Source: an uncultured Pelagibacteraceae bacterium
GTDB taxonomy: Bacteria > Pseudomonadota > Alphaproteobacteria > Pelagibacterales > Pelagibacteraceae
Length of the DNA stretch: 64,000 nt
Direction of reading: 5' to 3'
Assembly: GCA_902597335.1 (NCBI GenBank)
Contig: CACJXK010000006.1
Span: 1 to 64,000, forward strand
Shown here: positions 45,519 through 55,925 of the stretch, piece after piece
Numbering within the stretch: the first letter of the stretch is position 1
Layout of the letters: every line of letters starts with the position of its first letter
Notes under the pieces: generated by a model
The model's database searches: none
Told to the model about the DNA's origin: nothing
What the model saw: the letters and a program-made list of their open reading frames with translations, nothing else
Translations under genes and position numbers: made by a program

Positions 45519-48077
45519 ATGAATCTTGTAATTGTTGAAAGTCCTGCAAAAGCTAAAACTATAAATAAATATCTTGGTGCAGATTATACAGTTTTAGCTA
45601 GCTATGGTCACATTAGAGATTTACCATCAAAAAATGGTTCTGTTGATCCAGAGAATTCTTTTAAAATGATTTGGGAAGTTGACAGTTTTTCTAAAAAATA
45701 TTTAAAGGAAATCACTGATACAGCCAAGAATTCTGACAAAATTATTCTTGCTACCGACCCCGATCGTGAAGGTGAAGCAATAGCTTGGCATGTTAAAGAA
45801 TTTTTAGATGAAAAAAAACTACTGAAAGACAAAAAAGTTGAAAGAGTAGTCTTCAACGAAATCACTAAAAAGGCTGTAACAAATGGGATAGATAATCCTA
45901 GAAATATTGAGAATGAACTTGTTGATGCTTACATGGCAAGACGTGCTTTGGATTATCTAGTAGGTTTTAATATATCACCTATTTTATGGACAAAACTTCC
46001 TGGATCAAAATCTGCAGGAAGAGTTCAGTCTGTAGCACTTAGATTGCTTACTGAGAGAGAGCATGAAATAGAGGTATTTCAACCTAAAGAATTTTGGACA
46101 CTAAATGTAAATTTTTTAACAAAAGATAATTTAATAATAAATACAAATATTAATCAACTTGATGGAAAAAAGATTGATAAGTTTTCATTTAAAAATAAAG
46201 TGGAAATTAATGCTGGAGTAGATTTAATAAAAAACAAAAAATATAGAATTTCTGATATAACTTCAAAAACATACACACGTAACCCATCCGGTCCTTTTAC
46301 TACTTCAACTTTACAACAAACTTCATCTAGTAAATTAGGGTTTGGAGCATCAAGAACAATGCAAATTGCACAAAGATTATATCAAGGGATAGATATAGAT
46401 GGTGAAACAGTTGGCTTAATTACTTATATGAGAACGGATGGTACAAATATTTCAAAGGATGCTGTTGCTTCATTCAGAAATTTCATTGCTCAGAACTATG
46501 GAAATGATTATTTACCACCTTCACCATTAAATTATTCAGGAAAAAAGGCAAAAAATGCTCAAGAGGCACATGAAGCAATCAGGCCAACAGAAATAAGTAG
46601 AGTTCCAGATGAAATGAAAAAATACCTAAGTACAGATCAATATAAACTCTATAATTTAATTTGGTCAAGATCCCTTTCCTCACAAATGGAATCTGCAAAA
46701 TTTGACAGAAAAACTGTTACTATCTCATCTGATGATGAAAAAAATATATTTAAAGCAAGTGGCTCCACTTTAAAGTTTGATGGTTTTTTTAAAATTTCAA
46801 AATTAGATGGAAATAAAGAGGAGGAGGAAACTATTTTACCAGATGTAAGTAAAGGAGAAATATCTTATAAAGATTTTAATGATGAACAACACTTTACCCA
46901 ACCTCCTCCGAGATATTCTGAAGCTAGTCTTGTTAAAAAACTTGAAGAATTAGGAATTGGTAGACCGTCTACTTATGCTAGTATCATTTCTGTTATTTCA
47001 AATAGAGGATATGCTGATATAGAAAATAAAAGATTTTTCCCAACAGATAGAGGAAAATTGCTATCTGCGTTTTTAGAAAAATTATTTTCTAAATATGTTG
47101 ATTATGATTTTACTGCAAAATTAGAGGATCAATTAGATGATATCACCTCAGGTAAAGAGAATTGGATAAAGGTTTTGGAGGAATTTTGGAAAGATTTTAA
47201 CTTAAATGTAACAGATGTTAAGGAAAAACGAACAAGAGAAGTTCTAGACTTGCTCAATGAAAGTCTGGGATCGTTAATTTTCGAAGTAGATAAAGATGGA
47301 AATATTAATAGAAAATGTAGGCTTTGTGATAGTGGCCAATTAAGCTTAAAAAATAGTTTCAGAGGTGGTGCATTTATTGGATGTTCAAATTATCCAGATT
47401 GTAAATTTACCAGACCTCTATCTAAATCAAAGGCTGCTCAACAATTAACCTTGGCAGAGCCGAAGCTCATTGGTCAAAATGATCTTGGTAAAGATATATA
47501 TTTAAAAAATGGAAGATTTGGCCCTTATTTGCAATATGAAAAACAAAGAGAAGAAGAGGAAACAACAAAGAAAAAAAGGAAATTGAAAAAAGAAGAAAAT
47601 AATATGAAAAATGTCTCAATACCAAAAGGAATTGATATTAAAAGTATAGATTTAGAAAGAGCAAAATATTTGTGCTCTTTACCATTAATCTTAGGTAAAA
47701 ATCCTGAAAATGATAAAGATATAACCGTAAATGTTGGAAGATTCGGCCCTTATTTAAAATGTGATAATAAATCTGCTCGTTTAGAGAATGTGGAAGAAAT
47801 ATTTAGCATTGGATTAAATAGAGCTGTAACATTAATTGCTGAAGCAAAACCTGGTAGAATTTCATCATCATTAATAAAAGATCTTGGAGAACACCCTGAA
47901 GATAAAAAACCAGTAAGAATAATGAAAGGTCAATATGGGCCATATATTAAATATAAATCATTAAATGCCACAATACCTGAGGAGAAAGACCCCATTGAAT
48001 TAACAATGGAAGAAGCGCTTATTTTAATTGAGAAAAGAAAAGAGTACGATAAAAATAAAAAGAAAAAAAATAAATAA
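45519..48077 (+). CDS. topA: DNA topoisomerase I
   Basis: TopA relaxes negatively supercoiled DNA through a tyrosine intermediate. The 852-residue protein starts with a Toprim domain (VIVESPAKAKTINKYLG, TDPDREGEAIAWH) and carries the catalytic Tyr in GLITYMRTDGT. GRPSTYASIISVI is present. Near residues 600-630 there is one zinc ribbon (CRLCDSG and GCSNYPDCKFTRPL). After it come topo C-terminal repeats of the GRFGPYLQ/GRFGPYLK type and a Lys-rich tail. Fewer zinc ribbons than in E. coli is normal for alphaproteobacteria. Confidence 0.96.
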   Translation: MNLVIVESPAKAKTINKYLGADYTVLASYGHIRDLPSKNGSVDPENSFKMIWEVDSFSKKYLKEITDTAKNSDKIILATDPDREGEAIAWHVKEFLDEKKLLKDKKVERVVFNEITKKAVTNGIDNPRNIENELVDAYMARRALDYLVGFNISPILWTKLPGSKSAGRVQSVALRLLTEREHEIEVFQPKEFWTLNVNFLTKDNLIINTNINQLDGKKIDKFSFKNKVEINAGVDLIKNKKYRISDITSKTYTRNPSGPFTTSTLQQTSSSKLGFGASRTMQIAQRLYQGIDIDGETVGLITYMRTDGTNISKDAVASFRNFIAQNYGNDYLPPSPLNYSGKKAKNAQEAHEAIRPTEISRVPDEMKKYLSTDQYKLYNLIWSRSLSSQMESAKFDRKTVTISSDDEKNIFKASGSTLKFDGFFKISKLDGNKEEEETILPDVSKGEISYKDFNDEQHFTQPPPRYSEASLVKKLEELGIGRPSTYASIISVISNRGYADIENKRFFPTDRGKLLSAFLEKLFSKYVDYDFTAKLEDQLDDITSGKENWIKVLEEFWKDFNLNVTDVKEKRTREVLDLLNESLGSLIFEVDKDGNINRKCRLCDSGQLSLKNSFRGGAFIGCSNYPDCKFTRPLSKSKAAQQLTLAEPKLIGQNDLGKDIYLKNGRFGPYLQYEKQREEEETTKKKRKLKKEENNMKNVSIPKGIDIKSIDLERAKYLCSLPLILGKNPENDKDITVNVGRFGPYLKCDNKSARLENVEEIFSIGLNRAVTLIAEAKPGRISSSLIKDLGEHPEDKKPVRIMKGQYGPYIKYKSLNATIPEEKDPIELTMEEALILIEKRKEYDKNKKKKNK

Positions 48078-48538
48078 TGAGTATTGATAAAAAATTGAAT
48101 GAAATGGGTATTACTTTGCCAAAAGCTACTGACCCCGTCGGATCATATGTGGCAACTAAAATCACTGGTAATTTGCTTTTCATTTCAGGACAAATATCTA
48201 TTGATGCAGAGGGTAAGTTAATCAAAGGGAAAGTTGGAAAGGATTTTAACACAGATCAAGCTTACAAAGCTGCGGAGAGATGTGCATTAAGTATTATTTC
48301 TCAAGCTAAAAAAGCTTGTGGTGACGATCTATCGAAAATAAAATCATGCATCAAATTAACAGGGTTTGTTAATTCCACAGAGGACTTTATTGAACAACCC
48401 AAAGTAATTAATGGTGCTTCTGATTTAATCAAGAATGTTTTTGGTGAAAAAGGAACTCACACTAGAGCTGCTGTTAGCACAAATAGTTTACCTTTAGGTG
48501 TTGCAGTAGAAGTTGATGCTATATTTGAGATTAATTGA
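48077..48538 (+). CDS. RidA family protein (reactive enamine/imine deaminase-like)
   Basis: The 153-residue protein is a RidA/YjgF homologue of the longer bacterial subgroup. It starts with DKKLNEMGITLPKATDPVGSY and has NLLFISGQISIDAEG, IISQAKKACGD and THTRAAVSTNSLPLGVAVEVDA. Classical RidA has an Arg in a similar position (R in the RAAV segment is seen), suggesting possible deaminase activity, but subgroup functions vary. It overlaps topA by 1 bp. Confidence 0.88.
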   Translation: MSIDKKLNEMGITLPKATDPVGSYVATKITGNLLFISGQISIDAEGKLIKGKVGKDFNTDQAYKAAERCALSIISQAKKACGDDLSKIKSCIKLTGFVNSTEDFIEQPKVINGASDLIKNVFGEKGTHTRAAVSTNSLPLGVAVEVDAIFEIN

Positions 48539-49831
48539 TTATCTGCCTATACTAAAATAACTAACTTTATTTTTTTTCATTTTTTCTGGAGAATATAAAT
48601 TTCTTAAATCATAAATTTTATAATTTTTCTTATTACTTATTTTTTTAAGATTTAGTTGTTTAAATTCATTCCATTCTGTGTGAATTATAATCAAATCAGC
48701 TTTTTTACAGGCGTCTTTTATATTATTTATATATTTTACTTTATTATTATTAAAATTACTTTTTATGCCCGTAGGTTCATAATAGGAAACATTAGAGCCT
48801 TTATTTATTAAGTAAGGTATTAATTTTAAAGAAGCAGCCTCTCTCATATCATCTGTTCCTGGTTTAAAGGTAACTCCTAAAAAAGTAATATTTTTACTTT
48901 TAAGTTTATTTTTCATAATTTTATTTATTTTATTTAGTAAGATTTTATATCTCGATTTATTTGAATTTATTACACTTTTAACTATTGAGAGGTTAGTTTT
49001 AAATTGCTTAGATGTTGTAACTAAAGCACTTGTATCTTTTGGAAAACAAGATCCACCATATCCAGGGCCTGCTCTTAAAAATCTATCGCCTATTCTATTA
49101 TCTAATCCAATTCCTGCAGATATTTCTTTTACATCTATATTTGTATTTTCACATAAATTTGCAATTTCATTTATAAAAGAAATTTTTGTAGCTAAGAATG
49201 CATTTGAGGCATATTTTATTAACTCAGCAGCTCTTCTAGTTGTATGAAAGTATCTATTTGTTTTTTTTATTAAAGGTAAATAAAGGTTTTTCAGTATATT
49301 ATTTGCTTTTTTGCTGTCAGTGCCAATTACCACTCTATCAGGATACATAAAATCCCTGATTGCTTCACCCTCTCTTAAAAATTCAGGATTTGAAACAACA
49401 TCAAATTTAATTTTGTTTTTTGATTCTAATATTTTTTCGATTTGATCACCAGTAGTTACAGGAACGGTAGATTTTGTGACTATGATTTTATATTTGTTTA
49501 AGTTTTTTTTTATATCTGAAACAACTTTGTAAACGTATTTTAAATTAGCCTTATTAGAATTTTTGTTGGTTGGGGTACCTACACAAATAAATATAATATC
49601 TGAATTTCTTATTGAATTATTTACATCTGTAGAAAAATTAAGTCTCTTTTGTTTAACATTTCTTATTATTAATTCTTCTAATCCAGGTTCAAATATTGGA
49701 ATTACTCCTTTTTTGAGATTTTCAATCTTTTGCTTATTATTATCAACACAAATAACCTTATTTCCCAGCTCTGAAAAACATGTTCCGCTGACTAAACCTA
49801 CATAGCCAGAACCAATAATACAAATTTTCAT
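48539..49831 (-). CDS. ugd: UDP-glucose 6-dehydrogenase
   Basis: Ugd oxidises UDP-glucose to UDP-glucuronate for surface polysaccharides. The 430-residue protein has the NAD motif IIGSGYVGLVSGTCFSELG, STVPVTTGDQIE, NPEFLREGEAI, the active-site Cys loop GPGYGGSCFPKD and GVTFKPGTDDMREA. It overlaps galU by 4 bp, so UDP-glucose formation and oxidation are encoded together. It connects metabolically to the glycan island at 2.5-10.7 kb. Confidence 0.96.
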   Translation of the reverse strand: MKICIIGSGYVGLVSGTCFSELGNKVICVDNNKQKIENLKKGVIPIFEPGLEELIIRNVKQKRLNFSTDVNNSIRNSDIIFICVGTPTNKNSNKANLKYVYKVVSDIKKNLNKYKIIVTKSTVPVTTGDQIEKILESKNKIKFDVVSNPEFLREGEAIRDFMYPDRVVIGTDSKKANNILKNLYLPLIKKTNRYFHTTRRAAELIKYASNAFLATKISFINEIANLCENTNIDVKEISAGIGLDNRIGDRFLRAGPGYGGSCFPKDTSALVTTSKQFKTNLSIVKSVINSNKSRYKILLNKINKIMKNKLKSKNITFLGVTFKPGTDDMREAASLKLIPYLINKGSNVSYYEPTGIKSNFNNNKVKYINNIKDACKKADLIIIHTEWNEFKQLNLKKISNKKNYKIYDLRNLYSPEKMKKNKVSYFSIGR

Positions 49832-50643
49832 AATTTAGAGATCTCTAGAGTTGATTTTATATAGCCGTTCATGGAACCACAGTCTAAATATTTTCCTGAA
49901 AATTTATGGCCAATAAATAAGGATTTATTATCAATCATAGTTTTAATCGAGTCTGTAATATGAATTTCCCCATTTTTTCCTTTTTTTTGTTTTTTTAAAA
50001 TTTTGAATATATCTCTACTTAATATATATCTTCCAATCACTGCATTTTTAGAAGGTGCTTCTTTAACAGTTGGTTTTTCTATAACATCAGATATTACAAA
50101 ATTTCTCCTATCTATATTTGAAGCGACAGAATATATACCCCAACGATTAACATTATTTTTTTTTACTGACATACTCGCCATAACTGAGGCGTTATATTTT
50201 TTATGCAATCTAATCATATCTTTTGAACAGTTCTTTTTCATAATTAAATCATCTGGCAGAAGCATAAGAAAATAACTATTTTTAATAAATTTTCTTGTCT
50301 TAAGAACGGCATCACCTGTGCCTAAAGGTTTATTTTGATATACAAATTTAATCTTCTTTTTATATTTTAAGATTTTTTTATATTCCTCAATAATTCTTGA
50401 ATCTTTTTTCTTTTTTATTAAAGATTTATAAAAATTATCATTATAAAAATACCTTTTTATCATCTCTTTTTTTTTTGAAATAATAAAAATTATTTCAGTA
50501 ATGCCAGCTTCTATGCATTCATCAAGAATATATTCAATTCCTGGTTTGCCATTTATTGGTAGTAATTCTTTGGCAAAGACACTTGTTAAAGGTAAAAGTC
50601 TTGTGCCCAATCCTGCCAGTGGAATAATAGCTTGTTTAATCAT
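49828..50643 (-). CDS. galU: UTP--glucose-1-phosphate uridylyltransferase
   Basis: GalU makes UDP-glucose from UTP and glucose 1-phosphate. The 271-residue nucleotidyltransferase shows IIPLAGLGTRLLPLT, AKELLPINGKPGIEYI, QNKPLGTGDAVL with the uridine-binding GTG loop, MLLPDDLIM, and VIEKPTVKEAPS. Length is slightly short but complete. It is divergent from panC across 34 bp and translationally coupled to ugd. Confidence 0.95.
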   Translation of the reverse strand: MIKQAIIPLAGLGTRLLPLTSVFAKELLPINGKPGIEYILDECIEAGITEIIFIISKKKEMIKRYFYNDNFYKSLIKKKKDSRIIEEYKKILKYKKKIKFVYQNKPLGTGDAVLKTRKFIKNSYFLMLLPDDLIMKKNCSKDMIRLHKKYNASVMASMSVKKNNVNRWGIYSVASNIDRRNFVISDVIEKPTVKEAPSKNAVIGRYILSRDIFKILKKQKKGKNGEIHITDSIKTMIDNKSLFIGHKFSGKYLDCGSMNGYIKSTLEISKL

Positions 50644-50677
50644 TTAGATAATTTATTTATAAACATATATTTATAAA

Positions 50678-51490
50678 ATGAAAATAATTACAAGTATTTT
50701 TAATTTAAATAAAGAAATTAAAAACTATAAAAATGTCGGATTTGTGCCAACTATGGGTGGAATACATAAGGGTCACATATCCCTAATAAAAGCCTCGCAA
50801 AAGAAAAAAAATAAGACTATTGTAAGTATTTTTGTAAACCCAACTCAATTTAACAAGACCAGTGACTTTAAAAAGTATCCTAGAGATATAAAAAAAGACA
50901 TAATTTCTTTGAAAAAATTAAACGTTAACTACTTATTCATACCCAAGATAAAAGATATTTATAAGTTTAATTCTAGAAAATTTGTTTTAAGAAAAAAAGA
51001 TAAAATATTATGCGCAAAATTTAGAAAAGGCCATTTTGAGGGAGTGCTTGATGTTATGAATAGATTAATGTCCATTATTAAATCAAAAGATTTGTTTATG
51101 GGTGAAAAAGACTATCAACAATTACACTTAATTAAAAAATTTTTATCAAAAAAATTTGGTGTACGAATTAATGCATGCCCAACAATAAGAACAGCTAATA
51201 AAATTGCCTTATCCACAAGAAATAAATTGCTTAATAAAAAATCATTAGAAAAAGCATCAAAAATTGCAAAATTACTAATCAAAATGAAAAAAATGTCTAA
51301 ATTACACTCATCAAAACTTAAATTAGATTTATCTGATTATAAAATAGAACTTGAGAATAAATTTAATATAAAAATAGATTATTTAGAGTTCAGAGATGAA
51401 AAAAATCTGAAACTTAATAATCGAAAAAATAAATTTAGGCTCTTTGTTGCCTACAATATTAATGGGATAAGATTAATTGATAATTTTTAA
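50678..51490 (+). CDS. panC: Pantothenate synthetase
   Basis: PanC joins pantoate and beta-alanine with ATP to form pantothenate, the coenzyme A precursor. The 270-residue protein has VGFVPTMGGIHKGHISLI (HxGH ATP site), SIFVNPTQFN, FRKGHFEGVLDVMNRLM and FMGEKDYQQLHLIK. The KMSKS-like region IALSTRNKLL is also present. Length is normal. No panB or panD is adjacent. It ends directly against the mgtE 3' end. Confidence 0.94.
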   Translation: MKIITSIFNLNKEIKNYKNVGFVPTMGGIHKGHISLIKASQKKKNKTIVSIFVNPTQFNKTSDFKKYPRDIKKDIISLKKLNVNYLFIPKIKDIYKFNSRKFVLRKKDKILCAKFRKGHFEGVLDVMNRLMSIIKSKDLFMGEKDYQQLHLIKKFLSKKFGVRINACPTIRTANKIALSTRNKLLNKKSLEKASKIAKLLIKMKKMSKLHSSKLKLDLSDYKIELENKFNIKIDYLEFRDEKNLKLNNRKNKFRLFVAYNINGIRLIDNF

Positions 51491-52864
51491 TTATAAAAAA
51501 TAAGCACCTACACCTAAAAAAGAGACAAATCCTATTACATCTGTAATAGTAGTCACAAAAACACTAGAAGAAATAGCTGGATCAATGTTCATTTTTTTTA
51601 ACGTAACAGGGATTAAAATTCCAAACAATCCTGCAACTATCATTGTTAAAATCATAGAAATAGAAATTATAAAAGCAAGTTGAGAATCGTTGAACCAAAA
51701 GTAAACTATTATAGCGCTTATTATTGCAAAAATGATTCCATTTAAAACTCCAATGTTAAATTCTTTAACAATGTTATTAGTAAAATTATTTTTCGTAAGA
51801 TCTTGTGTTGCTAATGATCTTACAGTAACTGCCAAAGTTTGCATACCAGCATTACCTCCCATTGAAGCAACAATTGGCATTAAAAAAGCTAGCACTACCA
51901 TCTGTTCGATAGTTGCTCCAAATAAACTAATACAATAAGTTGCCAGAAAAGCAGTAAATAAATTTAGAAGCAGCCAATTAAATCTTCTCTTTGTTTTTGT
52001 AATTACTCCATCAGTAATCTCTTCATCACCTACTCCAGCTAACCTAAGGGCATCTTCTTCAGCCTCTTCTTTTAATACTGTCAATACGTCATCATAAGTT
52101 ATCATTCCAACTAACTTGTCAGACTTATCTACAACTGCGGCAGAACTCAAATTGTAATTTTCAAATAAATTACCTACCTCTTCCTTATCCATATCAACAG
52201 GTATCAATGTTTGAGACTCTGCCATAATAGACATCATTTTTGTATCTCTTGGTGTTCTTAACACCCTTGATGATGGAACAGTACCTATAGGTTTAAATTC
52301 TTGATCAACAATAAATATTTCAAGGAATTCCTCTGGAAGTTCTTTATTTTCTCTAAGATAATCTATTGTTTGTCCAACAGACCAATTGCTTGGTATTGCT
52401 GTAAACTCACGCTGCATAATTCTAGCAGCTGTATCCTCTGGATAACTTAAGCTTTCAAGTAAAGCAAATCTGTCTTTGGGTGGTAATGAACTTAGGATAG
52501 TATTTTTATCTTTTTCATCTACATTTTCTAAAATTTTAATTGCATCATCTGACTCCAGGTTTTTTAAAATATTTACTATTGATTCAGATGATAAATAAGC
52601 AATCATTTCAGATTGAATCGACTCGTTTAACTCAACAAAAACCTCGGGATCTACTTTAAAATTATTTAATTTTATTAAACTTTCTCTATCGTATTGACTT
52701 AGATGCTCAATTATGTCAGCTGCATCGGCAGGATGCATATCATTAAACGAATTTGTAATAAATTCTGCATCATTAGAGGCAATTTTATCTGTAACAACTT
52801 TAATGAACCCCTTATTAAATTCAAAATTGACTTTTTTATCTTTTATTTTTTTTACTATAGTCAT
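51491..52864 (-). CDS. mgtE: Magnesium transporter MgtE
   Basis: MgtE is a Mg2+-gated channel of the inner membrane. The 457-residue protein has an N-terminal superhelical domain (DMHPADAADIIEHL, to about residue 130), paired CBS domains (about 135-255, with LVGMITYDDVLTVL) and five C-terminal membrane helices. The pore motif GGNAGMQTLAVTVRSLA and DPAISSSVFVTTITDVIGF hold the conserved Asp of the Mg2+ site. Length and order are typical. It is divergent from lipB. Confidence 0.95.
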   Translation of the reverse strand: MTIVKKIKDKKVNFEFNKGFIKVVTDKIASNDAEFITNSFNDMHPADAADIIEHLSQYDRESLIKLNNFKVDPEVFVELNESIQSEMIAYLSSESIVNILKNLESDDAIKILENVDEKDKNTILSSLPPKDRFALLESLSYPEDTAARIMQREFTAIPSNWSVGQTIDYLRENKELPEEFLEIFIVDQEFKPIGTVPSSRVLRTPRDTKMMSIMAESQTLIPVDMDKEEVGNLFENYNLSSAAVVDKSDKLVGMITYDDVLTVLKEEAEEDALRLAGVGDEEITDGVITKTKRRFNWLLLNLFTAFLATYCISLFGATIEQMVVLAFLMPIVASMGGNAGMQTLAVTVRSLATQDLTKNNFTNNIVKEFNIGVLNGIIFAIISAIIVYFWFNDSQLAFIISISMILTMIVAGLFGILIPVTLKKMNIDPAISSSVFVTTITDVIGFVSFLGVGAYFL

Positions 52865-52884
52865 AAAATTTACCTATAATTTAG

Positions 52885-52914
52885 TTGGCACTATTAATAC
52901 AAAATAAAAATAAT
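52885..52914 (+). promoter_or_regulatory. Candidate lipB promoter with very short leader
   Basis: TTGGCA (52885-52890, five of six) is followed after 18 bp by AATAAT (52909-52914, five of six). The lipB ATG is only 11 bp further on, so a transcript from here would be nearly leaderless. AT-rich background makes the -10 weak evidence. Confidence 0.3.
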
Positions 52915-52925
52915 ACAAATTTATA

Positions 52926-53549
52926 ATGACAATAGAGATCAAAAAGTCAGTAAAACCAATAAAATATAAATATGCAATAGATATGCTTGAGGATAGATTG
53001 GAGCAAATCAGAGTGAATAAAGAAAAAGAACTTATTTGGACACTTGAACATGAAGAGATTTATACTGGTGGAACAAGTTTTAAAAATTATGAAATTTTAG
53101 ATAAATCAATAAATTTTGTAAAAACAAATAGAGGAGGAAAAATAACCTTCCATGGGCCAGGTCAAATAGTATTTTATTTTGTTTTAGATCTAAACAAACG
53201 AGGTAAAAATATAAAAAAACTTTTGACTGCTATTGAAAAAACAATTATCGACACTCTAAAGGTATATAAAATAAATAGTTTTGCTGATAGAAAAAATATT
53301 GGAATTTGGTTTAAGGATAAATCAGGAAAAGTAAATAAAATTGCAGCAATAGGTATTAAAGTAAAAAAATGGATAGCCTACCACGGATTTGCATTAAATA
53401 TATCTAACAATCTAGATGCATATAAAAAAATAATACCTTGTGGAATTAGCAATAGAGGAGTTACAAATTTAAAAACAATCAAAGAACAAAATTATAAAAA
53501 AATTAAAGGTACTTTAATTAAAAATTTTTTATCAAATATTAAAAATTGA
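52926..53549 (+). CDS. lipB: Octanoyl-[acyl carrier protein]:protein N-octanoyltransferase
   Basis: LipB transfers octanoate from acyl carrier protein to lipoyl-dependent proteins. The 207-residue protein shows [13 protein letters not shown], the glycine-rich [17 protein letters not shown], the catalytic Lys in [12 protein letters not shown] and the catalytic Cys in IIPCGI. Length is typical. It is convergent with the pseudouridine synthase gene, overlapping its 3' end by 11 bp. Confidence 0.94.
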   Translation: MTIEIKKSVKPIKYKYAIDMLEDRLEQIRVNKEKELIWTLEHEEIYTGGTSFKNYEILDKSINFVKTNRGGKITFHGPGQIVFYFVLDLNKRGKNIKKLLTAIEKTIIDTLKVYKINSFADRKNIGIWFKDKSGKVNKIAAIGIKVKKWIAYHGFALNISNNLDAYKKIIPCGISNRGVTNLKTIKEQNYKKIKGTLIKNFLSNIKN

Positions 53550-54447
53550 GTCTTTTTGCTTTTAACATATTTCTAAAATAATCAGGTGGTGTTGCTCTAA
53601 ATGTATATTTTTTTTCATTAATTTTAAATTTTATTTGATAAGAGTGTAACATTAGATTTTTATTACTCACTTTTGAGTTATTTGTTGTATTGTATTTTTT
53701 ATCTCCAATAATTGAGTTTCCAAGATTAAATAATTGTTTTCTTAATTGATGTTTTCTACCAGTAATTGGATGTAATTGTATAAATGTAGCATTATTATTC
53801 TTGTCTAAAATTTCATATTTTGTCTCTGCTCTTTCTATTATTTTTTTTTTATTTTCAAACCTTAATAAATCATCTTTAATTAAACCCTCATTTTCTAAAA
53901 TTAGTTCTCCATTACAGATAGCGAGGTAGGTTTTGTAAACTTTTCTTAGTCTAAAAAGTGATGTTAACAATTGAGCTGTCTCTCTATTCTTTGCAATTAT
54001 AAATACACCTGATGTATCTTTATCCAATCTATGCACAGAAAATGGTTTGGTATCTTTAAATAAATCACTTTTTGAAAAAATATCGATTAAATTTTTTTTA
54101 GATTTTGTACCACCCTGTACTGAAATACCTGATTGTTTGTTTAAAACTATAAAATTATCGTTTTTTTCAATAATTAAATCTTCATTTTCTTTGATTATCT
54201 CATTAGTAGGTACATTTTTTTGTCTATTTTGCTTTAAAATATTTTTAAATTCAAAATTAAATAATTCAATTCTGTCATTTAATTGAATTTTTTTTGAGCT
54301 TTTAATTTTTTTTTTATTTAACTTTATCTTTCCGTTTCTTAAATTTTTTTCAATAAGACTTTGTGGAATTTGTCCAAATTGATTTCTTAAAAATCTATCA
54401 ATACGCATACCGTTGAACGTTTTATCAACGTGTATTAGTTTTTTCAT
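53539..54447 (-). CDS. Pseudouridine synthase, RluC/RluD family
   Basis: The 302-residue enzyme isomerises uridines in 23S rRNA. An N-terminal S4 RNA-binding domain ([12 protein letters not shown], residues 15-80) precedes the catalytic domain. That domain has [19 protein letters not shown] with the nucleophilic Asp, YLAICNGEL, and [14 protein letters not shown]. Between the S4 and catalytic parts is a Lys/Asn-rich linker. The neighbouring ribosomal operon fits RluC more than RluD, but I cannot decide between them. Confidence 0.88.
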   Translation of the reverse strand: MKKLIHVDKTFNGMRIDRFLRNQFGQIPQSLIEKNLRNGKIKLNKKKIKSSKKIQLNDRIELFNFEFKNILKQNRQKNVPTNEIIKENEDLIIEKNDNFIVLNKQSGISVQGGTKSKKNLIDIFSKSDLFKDTKPFSVHRLDKDTSGVFIIAKNRETAQLLTSLFRLRKVYKTYLAICNGELILENEGLIKDDLLRFENKKKIIERAETKYEILDKNNNATFIQLHPITGRKHQLRKQLFNLGNSIIGDKKYNTTNNSKVSNKNLMLHSYQIKFKINEKKYTFRATPPDYFRNMLKAKRLNF

Positions 54448-54456
54448 TTAATTTAT

Positions 54457-54897
54457 TTAAGCAGTTGTTTCTTTGGGTGTTTCTTTATTTTGATCTTTAG
54501 TTGTATCTTTTTTCTTTCTATCTACTTTTTTTGCTTCAACATCTCTATCTACAAACTCAATTACTGCCATTGGTGCGTTATCACCATATCTAAATCCAGC
54601 CTTAATAATTCTTGTATATCCACCTTTTCTATTTTCATATCTCTTAGAAAGGGTTTTTTTAACTTTGTTTGTAGATTTAATGTCCTGTAGTTTTGAGATT
54701 AAAGTTTTTGTATTAGATAATGTATCTTTTTTGCCTAGTGTAATGATTTTATCTGCTTGAGGCTTTAAAACTTTTGCTTTTGGTAATGTAGTTGTTATTT
54801 GCTCATACTTAATTAATGAGTTAAGCATATTTTTAATTAATGCTTTTCTATGTTCTGATGTTCTATTGAGCTTTTTATAGCCCATTCTATGTCTCAT
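54457..54897 (-). CDS. rplQ: 50S ribosomal protein L17
   Basis: L17 is a structural protein near the exit tunnel. The 146-residue protein has [20 protein letters not shown], then [14 protein letters not shown]-type sequence and [41 protein letters not shown] follows, and the last 25 residues are a Lys/Thr-rich tail beyond the core. It is the last gene of the alpha operon, 1 bp overlapping rpoA. Confidence 0.97.
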   Translation of the reverse strand: MRHRMGYKKLNRTSEHRKALIKNMLNSLIKYEQITTTLPKAKVLKPQADKIITLGKKDTLSNTKTLISKLQDIKSTNKVKKTLSKRYENRKGGYTRIIKAGFRYGDNAPMAVIEFVDRDVEAKKVDRKKKDTTKDQNKETPKETTA

Positions 54898-55925
54898 TAG
54901 ATAGCTTCCTCAAGTTTTTTAGACAATTCAGCAATATTGTCTGGAGGCCAGTTTGGAATTTCCATTCCAAGATAAAGAGACATGCCAGTTAAAACTTCCT
55001 TTATTTCATTTAAAGATTTCCTTCCAAAATTAGGTGTTCTTAGCATCTCCCCCTCAGACTTTTGAACTAGGTCTCCGATGTATATAATATTATCATTCTT
55101 AAGACAGTTCATTGATCTAACTGAAAGTTCTAATTCATCTACTTTTCTTAGTAAATTTTTATTAAACTCTGGTTCAGTGGGTTGTTCTCTTACAATTACC
55201 TCTTGTGGCTCATCAAAGTTAACGAACATGCCTAATTGATCTTGGAATATTCTTGCAGAATAGGCTACAGCATCCTCTGCTGAAATCGAACCATTCGTTT
55301 CGACTTCCATAGTTAATTTATCATAGTCTAAGGCTTTACCTTCCCTAGCCGTACTAATAGAATAAGATACCTTTTTCACTGGGCTAAATAATGAGTCTAT
55401 AGGAATAAGTCCAAGTGGAGGCTCCTCAGGTTTATTCATCTCTGCAGAAACATACCCCTTTCCATTGCTAACAGTCATTTCCATATGAAAATTTGTATTT
55501 TCGTCTAAATTACATATTACTAAGTCTGGGTTTAAGATTTCAATATCAGCAGAAGTAGTAATGTTTGACGCTTTAATTTCTCCAGGTCCTTTTGCGTCTA
55601 ATATCAGTTTACTTGTAGTTTCTGAATTACTTTTTAAAGCAAGTGATTTAACATTTAATACAATGTCAGTCACGTCTTCTCTTACCCCTTTAATTGATGT
55701 AAATTCATGTAATACACCATCAATTTGGATTGCAGTGACAGCTGTACCTCTTATTGATGAAAGCAAAATTCTTCTTAAAGAATTTCCCAGAGTAAGCCCA
55801 TAACCTTTTTCTAAAGGTTCAGCAATTATTTTGGCATATGATTTATCCTCACTAAGATTAACATCTAACTTTGGAGGTTTAATTAATGATTTCCAATTTT
55901 TTATATTGACTTCCGATGTATCCAT
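54897..55925 (-). CDS. rpoA: RNA polymerase alpha subunit
   Basis: RpoA nucleates RNA polymerase assembly and contacts activators and UP elements. The 342-residue protein has the N-terminal assembly domain ([22 protein letters not shown] near residue 53, [14 protein letters not shown]). The C-terminal helix-hairpin-helix domain (about 250-325) has [20 protein letters not shown] and [13 protein letters not shown]. Length is normal. It lies between rpsK and rplQ as in all alpha operons. Confidence 0.98.
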   Translation of the reverse strand: MDTSEVNIKNWKSLIKPPKLDVNLSEDKSYAKIIAEPLEKGYGLTLGNSLRRILLSSIRGTAVTAIQIDGVLHEFTSIKGVREDVTDIVLNVKSLALKSNSETTSKLILDAKGPGEIKASNITTSADIEILNPDLVICNLDENTNFHMEMTVSNGKGYVSAEMNKPEEPPLGLIPIDSLFSPVKKVSYSISTAREGKALDYDKLTMEVETNGSISAEDAVAYSARIFQDQLGMFVNFDEPQEVIVREQPTEPEFNKNLLRKVDELELSVRSMNCLKNDNIIYIGDLVQKSEGEMLRTPNFGRKSLNEIKEVLTGMSLYLGMEIPNWPPDNIAELSKKLEEAI